From Streptomyces sp. RKAG293 (lineage in GTDB: Bacteria; Actinomycetota; Actinomycetes; Streptomycetales; Streptomycetaceae): a stretch of 64,000 nt of DNA. A model generated the notes under the pieces. It saw only the letters and a program-made list of their open reading frames with translations. It ran no database searches and was not told the origin of the DNA. Location: NCBI RefSeq assembly GCF_023701745.1, contig NZ_JAJOZB010000001.1:1804501-1868500 (forward strand), in the 5' to 3' direction. The position numbers and the translations under genes were made by a program. Each line of letters opens with the position of its first letter. Positions within the stretch are counted from its first letter, which is position 1. Shown here piece by piece: positions 16,066 through 22,613 of this stretch.

Positions 16066-16932
16066 TTACGGCAGGGAACGAGCCCCTTCGCGCAGCTTGT
16101 ACACGGACGGATGGCTTCCGGGCCCCAGCCGCCCCACCGCCTTGAGGATATGTCCCGGCGGCAGCTGCCAGCGCAGCTGGGAGGGGATGGTGCGCAGCGC
16201 CCGGCCGGCCAGCCGCAACCGCAGCCCGGCGGCCGCCGCGGACGGTGCGGGCCGGCCGTACAGCCGCTGGGCGAACGGCGGCAGCGCCCCGTAGGCCAGG
16301 TCCGCGACCCGGGCCCACAGCAGGGCCCTGGCCGGCACCAGGGGCCAGGGCACCGGCGGTGCGTGCAGGAACTCGTACACCGCGTCCGAGTCCGCGGTGG
16401 CGGCCAGCTCCGGCCGGACCTTCTCGAAGTAGTCGGCGAGCGCCAGGGTGCTGTCGGGGACCGTGCCGGGATCCAGGCCGACCAGCCGCGCGGCGGTGCG
16501 CTGCTCGTCGACGTAGGCGTCGGCCTGGCCGACGGTGAGCGGCAGCCCGGACCGTCTGGCGGCCGCCAGGTACGAGTCGATCTCGGCGCAGTGCACCCAC
16601 AGCAGCAGTTCCGGGTCGTCCACGCCGTACCGCTCACCGGTGCGCGGATCGGTCGCGCCGAGCCTGCGGTGTATGCCGCGCACCCTGGCCCCGGCCCGCT
16701 CGGCCTGGAGGGAGGTGCCGTAGGTGATCGTGCCGACGAAGTCGGCGGTCCGCAGCAGCCGCCCCCAGGCGTCCTTCCGGAAGTCGGAGTTCTCCATGAC
16801 GCCCCGCACGGCGCGGGGGTGCAGGGCCTGCAGATACAGGGCGCGCACCCCGGCGACCCACATGATCGGGTCGCCGTGCAGCTGCCAGGTGACCGACCCG
16901 GGCCCGAAGAGCCCGGGGTCCGCGTCGCGCAT
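16066..16932 (-). CDS. DUF2236 / MpaB-like oxygenase family protein
   Basis: 288 residues. N-terminal DPGLFGPGSVTWQLHGDP, VRALYLQALHPRAV and the central LLLWVHCAEIDSYL and YVDEQRTAARLVGLD are hallmarks of DUF2236 (oxygenase MpaB; related to latex-clearing protein, heme b enzymes). Conserved His residues sit in ALHPRAV and WVHCAE. The reaction is not known; relatives oxidise long-chain or polyisoprene substrates. The ATG at 16932 has AAGGAGG at ideal spacing, preferred over a GTG five codons earlier. It lies 39 bp downstream of the acyl-CoA dehydrogenase gene on the same strand, so it may share that TetR-controlled transcript. Confidence 0.85.
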   Translation of the reverse strand: MRDADPGLFGPGSVTWQLHGDPIMWVAGVRALYLQALHPRAVRGVMENSDFRKDAWGRLLRTADFVGTITYGTSLQAERAGARVRGIHRRLGATDPRTGERYGVDDPELLLWVHCAEIDSYLAAARRSGLPLTVGQADAYVDEQRTAARLVGLDPGTVPDSTLALADYFEKVRPELAATADSDAVYEFLHAPPVPWPLVPARALLWARVADLAYGALPPFAQRLYGRPAPSAAAAGLRLRLAGRALRTIPSQLRWQLPPGHILKAVGRLGPGSHPSVYKLREGARSLP

Positions 16933-16971
16933 CGCCGCCTCCTTCACCGCCGGTGTACCCCCACCCCCACG

Positions 16972-18162
16972 CTAACGGCGGACGCGCGGCATACCCAGGC
17001 CGATCCACGAGATGATCTCCCGCTGGATCTCGTTGTTGCCGCCGCCGAAGGTGAAGATGACCGCGCTGCGGTAGCCGCGCTCCAGCTCGCCGTGGAGGAC
17101 GGCGCCCGCGGAGCCCTCCTTCATCGGGCCGGCCGCGGCGGCGATCTCCATCAGCCAGGCGTAGGCGTCACGGCGGGCCTCGGAACCGTAGACCTTGACC
17201 GCGGAGGCGTCCTGCGGAGTGAGCGTCCCTTGCTGGAGGGCGTCCACCATCTGCCAGTTCAGGAGCTTCATCGCGTCGAGCCGGGTGTGCGTCAGCGCGA
17301 GCCGGCGCCGCACCCAGCCCAGGTCGATGACCCGGCTGCCGTCGGCGAGCTTGGTGCCTGCGGCCCAGCGCTGCACGTCGTGCAGGGCGCGGATCGCCAT
17401 GGTGCCGTGGGCGGCGAGGGTGACGCGTTCGTGGTTGAGCTGGTTGGTGATCAGCCGCCAGCCCTTGTTCTCGGCGCCGACCCGGCGGCTCGCCGGGACC
17501 CGGATGTTCTCGTAGTAGCTGGCGGTGGTGTCGTGCGAGGCGAGGGTGTTGATGATCGTGCAGGAGTAGCCGGGGTCGGAGGTGGGCACCAGCAGCATCG
17601 TGATGCCCTTGTGCGGCGGGGCCTCCGGGTCGGTGCGCACGGCGAGCCAGACCCAGTCGGCGGTGTCGCCGTTGGTGGTCCAGATCTTCTGGCCGTTGAC
17701 GGTGTAGGTGCCGGTCTCCTCGTCGCCCTCGCGCACCGCGCGGGTCTTGAGCGCGGCGAGGTCGGTGCCCGCGTCGGGCTCGGAGTAGCCGATCGCGAAG
17801 TCCAGTTCCCCGGAGAGGATCTTCGGCAGGAAGTACGCCTTCTGCTCCTCGGTGCCGAACTGCATGATCGTCGGGCCGACGGTGTTCAGTGCCATCAGCG
17901 GCAGCGGCACTCCCGCCTGTGCCGCCTCGTCGAAGAAGATGAACTGCTCCATCGGCGACAGCCCCCGGCCGCCGAACTCCGCGGGCCAGCCGATGCCCAG
18001 CCAGCCGTCGGCGCCGAGCCGGCGGACGGTGTCCCGGTAGAACTTCTTCTGCGCCGCGGGATCGGCGTAGCGGGCGTAGACGTTGTCCGGCACCAGTCCG
18101 GCGAAGTACGAACGCAGCTCCACGCGCAGTTGCTGCTGCTCGGGTGTGTAGTCCAGGTGCAC
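16972..18162 (-). CDS. Acyl-CoA dehydrogenase, FadE26/ChsE4-like
   Basis: 396-residue flavin acyl-CoA dehydrogenase. N-terminal helical domain with YTPEQQQLR, mid beta domain with GYSEPDAGTDLAAL (126-138) and GQKIWTT (157-163), catalytic glutamate 245 in NQLNHERVTLA, C-terminal FTFGGGNNEIQREII. The sequence reads very like mycobacterial FadE26 (ChsE4), the catalytic subunit of the alpha2-beta2 dehydrogenase that acts on steroid side-chain CoA esters. Such enzymes need a second, non-catalytic ACAD subunit to complete the FAD site; none is encoded beside it here, which is odd. Downstream of a TetR gene, with a TAGAACGCGTTCCA site 53 bp before its ATG. Confidence 0.9.
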   Translation of the reverse strand: MHLDYTPEQQQLRVELRSYFAGLVPDNVYARYADPAAQKKFYRDTVRRLGADGWLGIGWPAEFGGRGLSPMEQFIFFDEAAQAGVPLPLMALNTVGPTIMQFGTEEQKAYFLPKILSGELDFAIGYSEPDAGTDLAALKTRAVREGDEETGTYTVNGQKIWTTNGDTADWVWLAVRTDPEAPPHKGITMLLVPTSDPGYSCTIINTLASHDTTASYYENIRVPASRRVGAENKGWRLITNQLNHERVTLAAHGTMAIRALHDVQRWAAGTKLADGSRVIDLGWVRRRLALTHTRLDAMKLLNWQMVDALQQGTLTPQDASAVKVYGSEARRDAYAWLMEIAAAAGPMKEGSAGAVLHGELERGYRSAVIFTFGGGNNEIQREIISWIGLGMPRVRR

Positions 18163-18215
18163 GGCCCCTCCTAAGGTCTCCGGGTCCCCGGTCCCTGCGG
18201 CGACGGCGGACAGAC

Positions 18216-18229
18216 TAGAACGCGTTCCA
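18216..18229. promoter_or_regulatory. KstR-like site before the acyl-CoA dehydrogenase gene
   Basis: TAGAACGCGTTCCA fits TnnAACnnGTTnnA and is itself nearly symmetric (AGAACG/CGTTCC). It sits in the 107-bp gap between the TetR stop and the dehydrogenase ATG, implying that the dehydrogenase has its own promoter. Confidence 0.55.
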
Positions 18230-18269
18230 GTAATTCGGAAGGGCTAACGCCGCGCGGCGAACCACGCCG

Positions 18270-18920
18270 TCACTCGGTGACCGGTGCGGGGCAGGACGGG
18301 TCGAAGTCCTGGATCGCCAGCAGGGTGTCCCGCAGCATGCGCACCAGCAGGGACCGCACCACGTCCCGCTCCAGCCCCTGATGGCCGAGCCAGTCCAGGG
18401 TCACGCCCTCCACGCACGACAGCCATCCGACCAGCGCGGTGCGCGCGACCACCGGAAGATCCCGGTGTCCGTACGCGCCTTCGGCGATCGCCGCGAGCAG
18501 TTCCTCGCGCACCGCGTCGCGGACCGCGTGCACCTCGGCGTCGAAGCCGACACCGCCGCTCACGATCGTGCGGTAGGCGGCCTGGTTGTGCTGGGCGTAG
18601 CGCAGATAGCCGTCGACGGTGCGGTGCACGCGTTCGGCGCGCGGCAGGTCGGCGGTGCTGGAGGCACGCACCACGAGCTCCTCGACCGACTCCCGCACGA
18701 TGGCGAGGTAGTAGCCGCGCTTGTTCTTGAAGTAGTAGTAGATCAGCCCCTTGGCGACGCCCGCGTGCCGTGCGATGTCGTCCATGGAGAGGGCGTCGTA
18801 CGAGGTGTTGGCGAACAACTTGCGGCCGGTGGCTATGAGTTCGGCTCGCCGCGCCAGGGACCGGTCGGTGCCGCGCGGTCCTCGTGGAACGTCCGTTCCA
18901 CGCTGTTGACTATTATTCAA
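18270..18920 (-). CDS. TetR/AcrR family regulator
   Basis: 216-residue TetR protein. DNA-binding part about 18-65: RRAELIATGRKLFANTSY, MDDIARHAGVAKGLIYYYF and KNKRGYYLAI; the rest is a helical ligand domain. No ATG is available near the N-terminus: the frame opens with TTG at 18920, with GGAGAG eleven bases before it, so TTG initiation is the best reading. Upstream of and co-directional with the acyl-CoA dehydrogenase, so probably its regulator, with an acyl-CoA ester as likely ligand. A perfect 8-bp inverted repeat (18884-18901) falls just inside its coding start, suited to autorepression. Confidence 0.87.
   Translation of the reverse strand: MNNSQQRGTDVPRGPRGTDRSLARRAELIATGRKLFANTSYDALSMDDIARHAGVAKGLIYYYFKNKRGYYLAIVRESVEELVVRASSTADLPRAERVHRTVDGYLRYAQHNQAAYRTIVSGGVGFDAEVHAVRDAVREELLAAIAEGAYGHRDLPVVARTALVGWLSCVEGVTLDWLGHQGLERDVVRSLLVRMLRDTLLAIQDFDPSCPAPVTE
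18884..18901. promoter_or_regulatory. Palindrome GTGGAACG-TC-CGTTCCAC at the TetR start
   Basis: Perfect 8-bp inverted repeat with 2-bp spacer, lying 17 to 36 bp inside the TTG-started TetR frame. The arms share GGAACG/CGTTCC with the site at 18216, but with a different spacing between half-sites. Candidate autoregulatory operator; it would have to act as a roadblock or the true start would be further downstream. Confidence 0.55.
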
Positions 18921-19381
18921 AATCGGGCCTACTCTCCAACTGCCACAGGATTTCCGCAGTATGCCAGAAGGCCGCCGGGCGTCACCGCCCTCCGCCGGGT
19001 CCCCACGACGGCCCCGGCCGGCTCGCCCTGAGCGCGGACCGGCTCGATCTCAGCGGCAGTCCCGCTGTACCTCACCCGGCTCAGCGGCTGCGTCGAGGGC
19101 GTGTTCTGCGTGACCTTCACCCCCGACAGGCTGCCGATGCCGCCCGTCATCCCGCCCGGTGTCTTCCTCACGCACGTGGAGGCGGAGCAGGCCCTCGTGA
19201 CCTCGGACAGCATCGTCGCGCGGTCGCTGCGGCTGTGGGCGGAGCCCTCGCCGTCCTGGATCATGTGGGGCGGGCGCCGCGCCGGGCCCGCCGCCGGGGT
19301 GCCTTCGCCAGGCCCGGTACGTAGGCTGCCAGCGTGCACAGTGGACGCAACGACAGCTGTTGAAGCGGAGGGCCGCACCTC
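18921..19381 (+). other. 461-bp gap with a coding-like remnant (about 19040-19300)
   Basis: No intact gene is convincing here. On the plus strand about 80 codons around 19050-19300 show nearly all-G/C third positions and a protein-like reading (VEGVFCVTFTPDRL, PPGVFLTHVEAEQAL, DSIVARSLRLWAE). No start codon with a ribosome site precedes it, the coding signature moves to another frame upstream near 19045, and it vanishes after 19300. The frame formally ends in ATGA overlapping dhaK. Best reading: decayed gene fragment followed by the dhaK promoter region. No homologue recognised. Confidence 0.35.
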
Positions 19382-20374
19382 ATGAAAATGCTCATCAACG
19401 TGGCTGAAAGTGTGGTCGCCGACGCCCTGCGGGGCATGGCGGCCGCCCACCCGGAACTGATCGTCGACGTCGAGCACCGGCTGATCGTGCGCCGGAACGC
19501 GCCCGTCGCGGGCAAGGTCGGCCTGGTCTCGGGAGGCGGCTCCGGGCACGAACCGCTGCACGGCGGGTTCGTCGGACGGGGCATGCTCGACGCCGCCTGC
19601 CCCGGCGAGGTGTTCACCTCGCCCGTGCCGGACCAGATGGTCCGCGCGGCCGCCGCGGTGGACAGCGGCGCGGGCGTGCTGTTCATCGTCAAGAACTACA
19701 CGGGCGACGTGCTGAACTTCGACATGGCGGCCGAGCTCGCCGAGGACGAGGGCGTGCAGATCGCCAAGGTCCTGGTCAATGACGATGTCGCCGTCCTCGA
19801 CAGCCTGTACACGGCCGGCCGGCGCGGTACCGGCGCGACGCTCTTCGTCGAGAAGCTCGCCGGCGCCGCGGCCGAGGAGGGCGCACCGCTGGAGCGGGTC
19901 GAAGCGCTCGCCCGGCGGGTCAACGAGTCCTCGCGCAGCTTCGGCGTGGCGCTCAGCGCCTGCACGACCCCCGCCAAGGGCAGTCCCACCTTCGATCTGC
20001 CCGCCGGTGAGCTGGAGCTGGGCGTCGGCATCCACGGCGAGCCCGGCCGCGAACGGCGCGGGATGATGACGTCGGGCGAGATCGCCGATGTCGTCGTCGA
20101 CGCGGTGGTCGAGGACCTGCGGCCCGACGCGCCGGTGATCGCCCTCGTCAACGGGATGGGCGGCACCCCGCTGCTGGAGCTGTACGGCTTCAACGCCGAG
20201 GTGCACCGGGCGCTGGCCGAACGCAAGGTACCGGTCGCCCGCACCCTGGTCGGCAACTATGTGACGTCCCTCGACATGGCCGGCTGCTCGGTGACCCTGT
20301 GCCAGGTGGACGAGGAGCTGCTGCGGCTGTGGGACGCCCCGGTCTCCACCCCGGGCCTGCGCTGGGGCTGCTAG
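19382..20374 (+). CDS. dhaK: Dihydroxyacetone kinase subunit DhaK
   Basis: 330-residue substrate-binding subunit of the PTS-type dihydroxyacetone kinase. SGGGSGHEPLHGGFVG (about 50-65) and FIVKNYTGDVLNF (101-113) are family signatures, and the covalent dihydroxyacetone-binding histidine falls at 218 in GIHGEPG, the same number as in E. coli. Transfers phosphate to dihydroxyacetone using ADP held on DhaL. Start ATG has GGAGGG about ten bases upstream. The set dhaK-dhaL-dhaM follows in order. Confidence 0.96.
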   Translation: MKMLINVAESVVADALRGMAAAHPELIVDVEHRLIVRRNAPVAGKVGLVSGGGSGHEPLHGGFVGRGMLDAACPGEVFTSPVPDQMVRAAAAVDSGAGVLFIVKNYTGDVLNFDMAAELAEDEGVQIAKVLVNDDVAVLDSLYTAGRRGTGATLFVEKLAGAAAEEGAPLERVEALARRVNESSRSFGVALSACTTPAKGSPTFDLPAGELELGVGIHGEPGRERRGMMTSGEIADVVVDAVVEDLRPDAPVIALVNGMGGTPLLELYGFNAEVHRALAERKVPVARTLVGNYVTSLDMAGCSVTLCQVDEELLRLWDAPVSTPGLRWGC

Positions 20375-20515
20375 GCCACGGCCGCGAACAGCGCTAGCGC
20401 TGAAGCTGCGAGGTCGTGGCCGCGAACCAGCCCTCGCGCTGGTGCTGCTGATCGCGGCCGTGCCCCAGGCCCTGTCGCACCCGACTCCATGGACACGCCC
20501 CGTAGAGAGGACCGC
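20375..20515 (+). promoter_or_regulatory. 141-bp dhaK-dhaL spacer with a 14-bp perfect palindrome
   Basis: Unusually long gap inside an otherwise overlapping operon. CAGCGCTAGCGCTG (20389-20402) is perfectly symmetric, and related segments GTGGCCGCGAACCAGC and GCGCTGGTGCTGCTG follow, so several alternative GC-rich hairpins are possible. It might act as an mRNA-processing or attenuation site setting the DhaK:DhaL ratio; nothing proves this. Confidence 0.4.
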
Positions 20516-21181
20516 ATGAACGCATCCACGGCTCCCGGCCCGGTGGTCGACGCCGACTTCCTGCGCCGCTGGCTGGCGACGGCGGCCGCGGTCGTCGACC
20601 GCGAGGCGGACCGGCTGACCGAACTCGACTCCCCCATCGGCGACGCCGACCACGGCAGCAACATGCGGCGCGGTTTCACCGCGGCGCACGCGGCGGTGGA
20701 GCTGGAGCCGCCGCAGACCCCGGGCGGGGTGCTCACCCTCGTGGGCGCGCAGCTCATCAGCACCGTGGGCGGGGCGGCGGGCCCGCTGTACGGCACGCTG
20801 CTGCGCAGAGCGGGCAAGGCGCTGGGCGACGGCACCCCGGCCACCCCCGAGGAGTTCCGCGACGCCCTGCGGACCGGGGTCGAGGCGGTCGGGAAGCTCG
20901 GCGGGGCCGTACCGGGCGACAAGACGATGCTCGACGCGCTCGTCCCGGCGGTGGAGGCGCTGTCCTTCGCGCTCGACTCGGGCGCCGGGCTCGCGGACGG
21001 CCTCGCCGCCGCCCGGATCGCCGCGGACGAGGGCGCGGCGGCGACCGTGCCGCTGCAGGCCCGCAAGGGGCGCGCGAGCTATCTCGGCCCGCGCAGCATC
21101 GGACACCAGGACCCCGGCGCGACCTCGGCGGCGCTGCTGGTCGCCGCGCTCGCGGACACCGCGGCGGAGGCGGTGGCATGA
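20516..21181 (+). CDS. dhaL: Dihydroxyacetone kinase subunit DhaL
   Basis: 221-residue ADP-binding subunit. The Mg-ADP-coordinating aspartates are in ELDSPIGDADHGSNM (residues 36-50), and GARSYLGPRS-like KGRASYLGPRSIGHQDPGA near the C-terminus is the nucleotide-site lid. ADP stays bound and is rephosphorylated by DhaM. ATG 20516 has GAGAGGA just upstream; an in-frame ATG nine codons earlier lacks one. Its stop overlaps the dhaM start as ATGA. Confidence 0.96.
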   Translation: MNASTAPGPVVDADFLRRWLATAAAVVDREADRLTELDSPIGDADHGSNMRRGFTAAHAAVELEPPQTPGGVLTLVGAQLISTVGGAAGPLYGTLLRRAGKALGDGTPATPEEFRDALRTGVEAVGKLGGAVPGDKTMLDALVPAVEALSFALDSGAGLADGLAAARIAADEGAAATVPLQARKGRASYLGPRSIGHQDPGATSAALLVAALADTAAEAVA

Positions 21182-21585
21182 GCGGCGGTCTGGTCGGCAT
21201 CGTCCTGGTGTCGCACAGCGCGGCGGTCGCCGAAGCGGTCGGCCTGCTCGCCACGGGGCTGGCCGGCGGCGGCGCGGTCGCGCCCGTCGCCCCGGCGGGC
21301 GGCACTCCCGACGGTGGGCTGGGCACCAGCTCGGATCTGATCGCGGCGGCGGCGCACTCCGTGGACCAGGGCGCCGGGGTGGCGGTCCTGGTCGACCTGG
21401 GCAGCGCCGTGCTCACCGTCAAGGCGATGCTGGCAGAGGAGGACGAAGTTCCCCCGGGCACCCGGCTCGTCGACGCGCCCTTCGTCGAGGGCGCGGTCGC
21501 CGCAGTGGTCACCGCGTCCGCCGGGGCGGACCTGGCGGCGGTCGTCGCCGCGGCCGAGGAGGCGTACACGTACCGCAAGGTGTGA
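21178..21585 (+). CDS. dhaM: PTS-type phosphocarrier DhaM (EIIA domain only)
   Basis: 135-residue EIIA-mannose-like phosphocarrier. The phosphorylated histidine is His13 in GIVLVSHSAAVAEAV; GTSSDLI and VLVDLGSAVLTVK are further signatures. It passes phosphate from HPr to ADP on DhaL. Only the EIIA domain is present, without the HPr and EI-like domains fused in E. coli DhaM, as is usual in Gram-positives. Coupled to dhaL by ATGA overlap. Confidence 0.95.
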   Translation: MSGGLVGIVLVSHSAAVAEAVGLLATGLAGGGAVAPVAPAGGTPDGGLGTSSDLIAAAAHSVDQGAGVAVLVDLGSAVLTVKAMLAEEDEVPPGTRLVDAPFVEGAVAAVVTASAGADLAAVVAAAEEAYTYRKV

Positions 21586-21815
21586 CCGGCCGCCGCCCGG
21601 CGGGTCCCCCGCGCGAGCGGGCGGCACGTCGGGCGGACGGCCCGTCCGGTGGCCCGTCGAGCGGCGGGCGCACCGGCTACCCGGGGGGGCGGAACCCGCA
21701 CGGGGACGCACCGGTTTCGGCCATCACGTCCCACCGGGCCCATGCGGCGCTTAGCCCCCACCAGATCGGGCAGGCATGGTGCGGCCGTGTCAGGTTCGAT
21801 CCGGAGGGTCCTCGT

Positions 21816-22472
21816 ATGAAGCGCAAGCAATGGGCTTTGCTCACCGCCGCCGCCGTTCTCCCGCTCAGCCTGACGACGGCCGCGGCCGCCGACGATCCGC
21901 CACCGGCGCCCGCCCCCTGCGCGTACACCGCGGCCGTGCCCGCCGACAACTTCAAGGGGATACCGGTCTTCGACGCGCGGAAGGCCGCGAGACCGTACAG
22001 CGCGACGCTGAAGACCGGTCAGGGCTCCATCACCGTCAAGATGCTGACGGACAAGGCGCCGTGCACCACGTACTCGTTCCGGTTCCTGGCCGAGCGCGAC
22101 TACTTCAACCGCTCGCACTGTCACCGCCTCACCACCCAGCGGCTGTACGTGCTGCAGTGCGGTGACCCGACCGGCACCGGGAGCGGCGGACCAGGGTACT
22201 CCTTCCCCGACGAGAACCTGACGGGCGCCACCTACCCGGCCGGGACGCTGGCGATGGCCAACGCCGGCCCGAACACCAACGGCAGCCAGTTCTTCTTCGT
22301 CTGGAAGGACACCAAGCTCTCCCCCGCCTACACCCCGTTCGGCAAGGTCACCGCGGGTCTCGACGTCCTGCAGAAGATCGCCGCGGCCGGCGAGGACGAC
22401 CAGAACGGCCCCGGCGACGGCTACCCGACGCTTCCGGTGGACATCAGGAAGGTGCAGATCAGCACCAGGTGA
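21816..22472 (+). CDS. Secreted cyclophilin-type peptidyl-prolyl isomerase
   Basis: 218 residues. Sec signal peptide MKRKQWALLTAAAVLPLSL then TTAAAADD with AxA cleavage near residue 26. Cyclophilin core about 55-215: TDKAPCTTYSFRFLAE, RSHCHRLTTQ, AMANAGPNTNGSQFFF (the active-site block) and FGKVTAGLDVL. The catalytic-Arg position reads HRLTTQ, a bacterial-type variation. Would assist folding of exported proteins. GGAGGG precedes the ATG at 21816; a long open frame upstream to 21582 has no coding character. Stand-alone gene after dhaM. Confidence 0.92.
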   Translation: MKRKQWALLTAAAVLPLSLTTAAAADDPPPAPAPCAYTAAVPADNFKGIPVFDARKAARPYSATLKTGQGSITVKMLTDKAPCTTYSFRFLAERDYFNRSHCHRLTTQRLYVLQCGDPTGTGSGGPGYSFPDENLTGATYPAGTLAMANAGPNTNGSQFFFVWKDTKLSPAYTPFGKVTAGLDVLQKIAAAGEDDQNGPGDGYPTLPVDIRKVQISTR

Positions 22473-22613
22473 CGGCGGGACCGGCCCCGGCACCCCCGGG
22501 GCCGGCACCACGCCCGAGCTGACCGCCACCGTCCCCCGCAGTCATGCCAATTGGTGACCAAGTATCACGATCCCACCTGTAGCGTGGTGATCCGGATCTC
22601 CGCGGGAGTACGC

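Noticed and set aside
22551..22561. TTGGTGACCAA palindrome 53 bp before the STAND gene as an operator
   Set aside because: Short, unique in what I saw, and in front of a gene with no known regulator; mentioned only in the gene entry.
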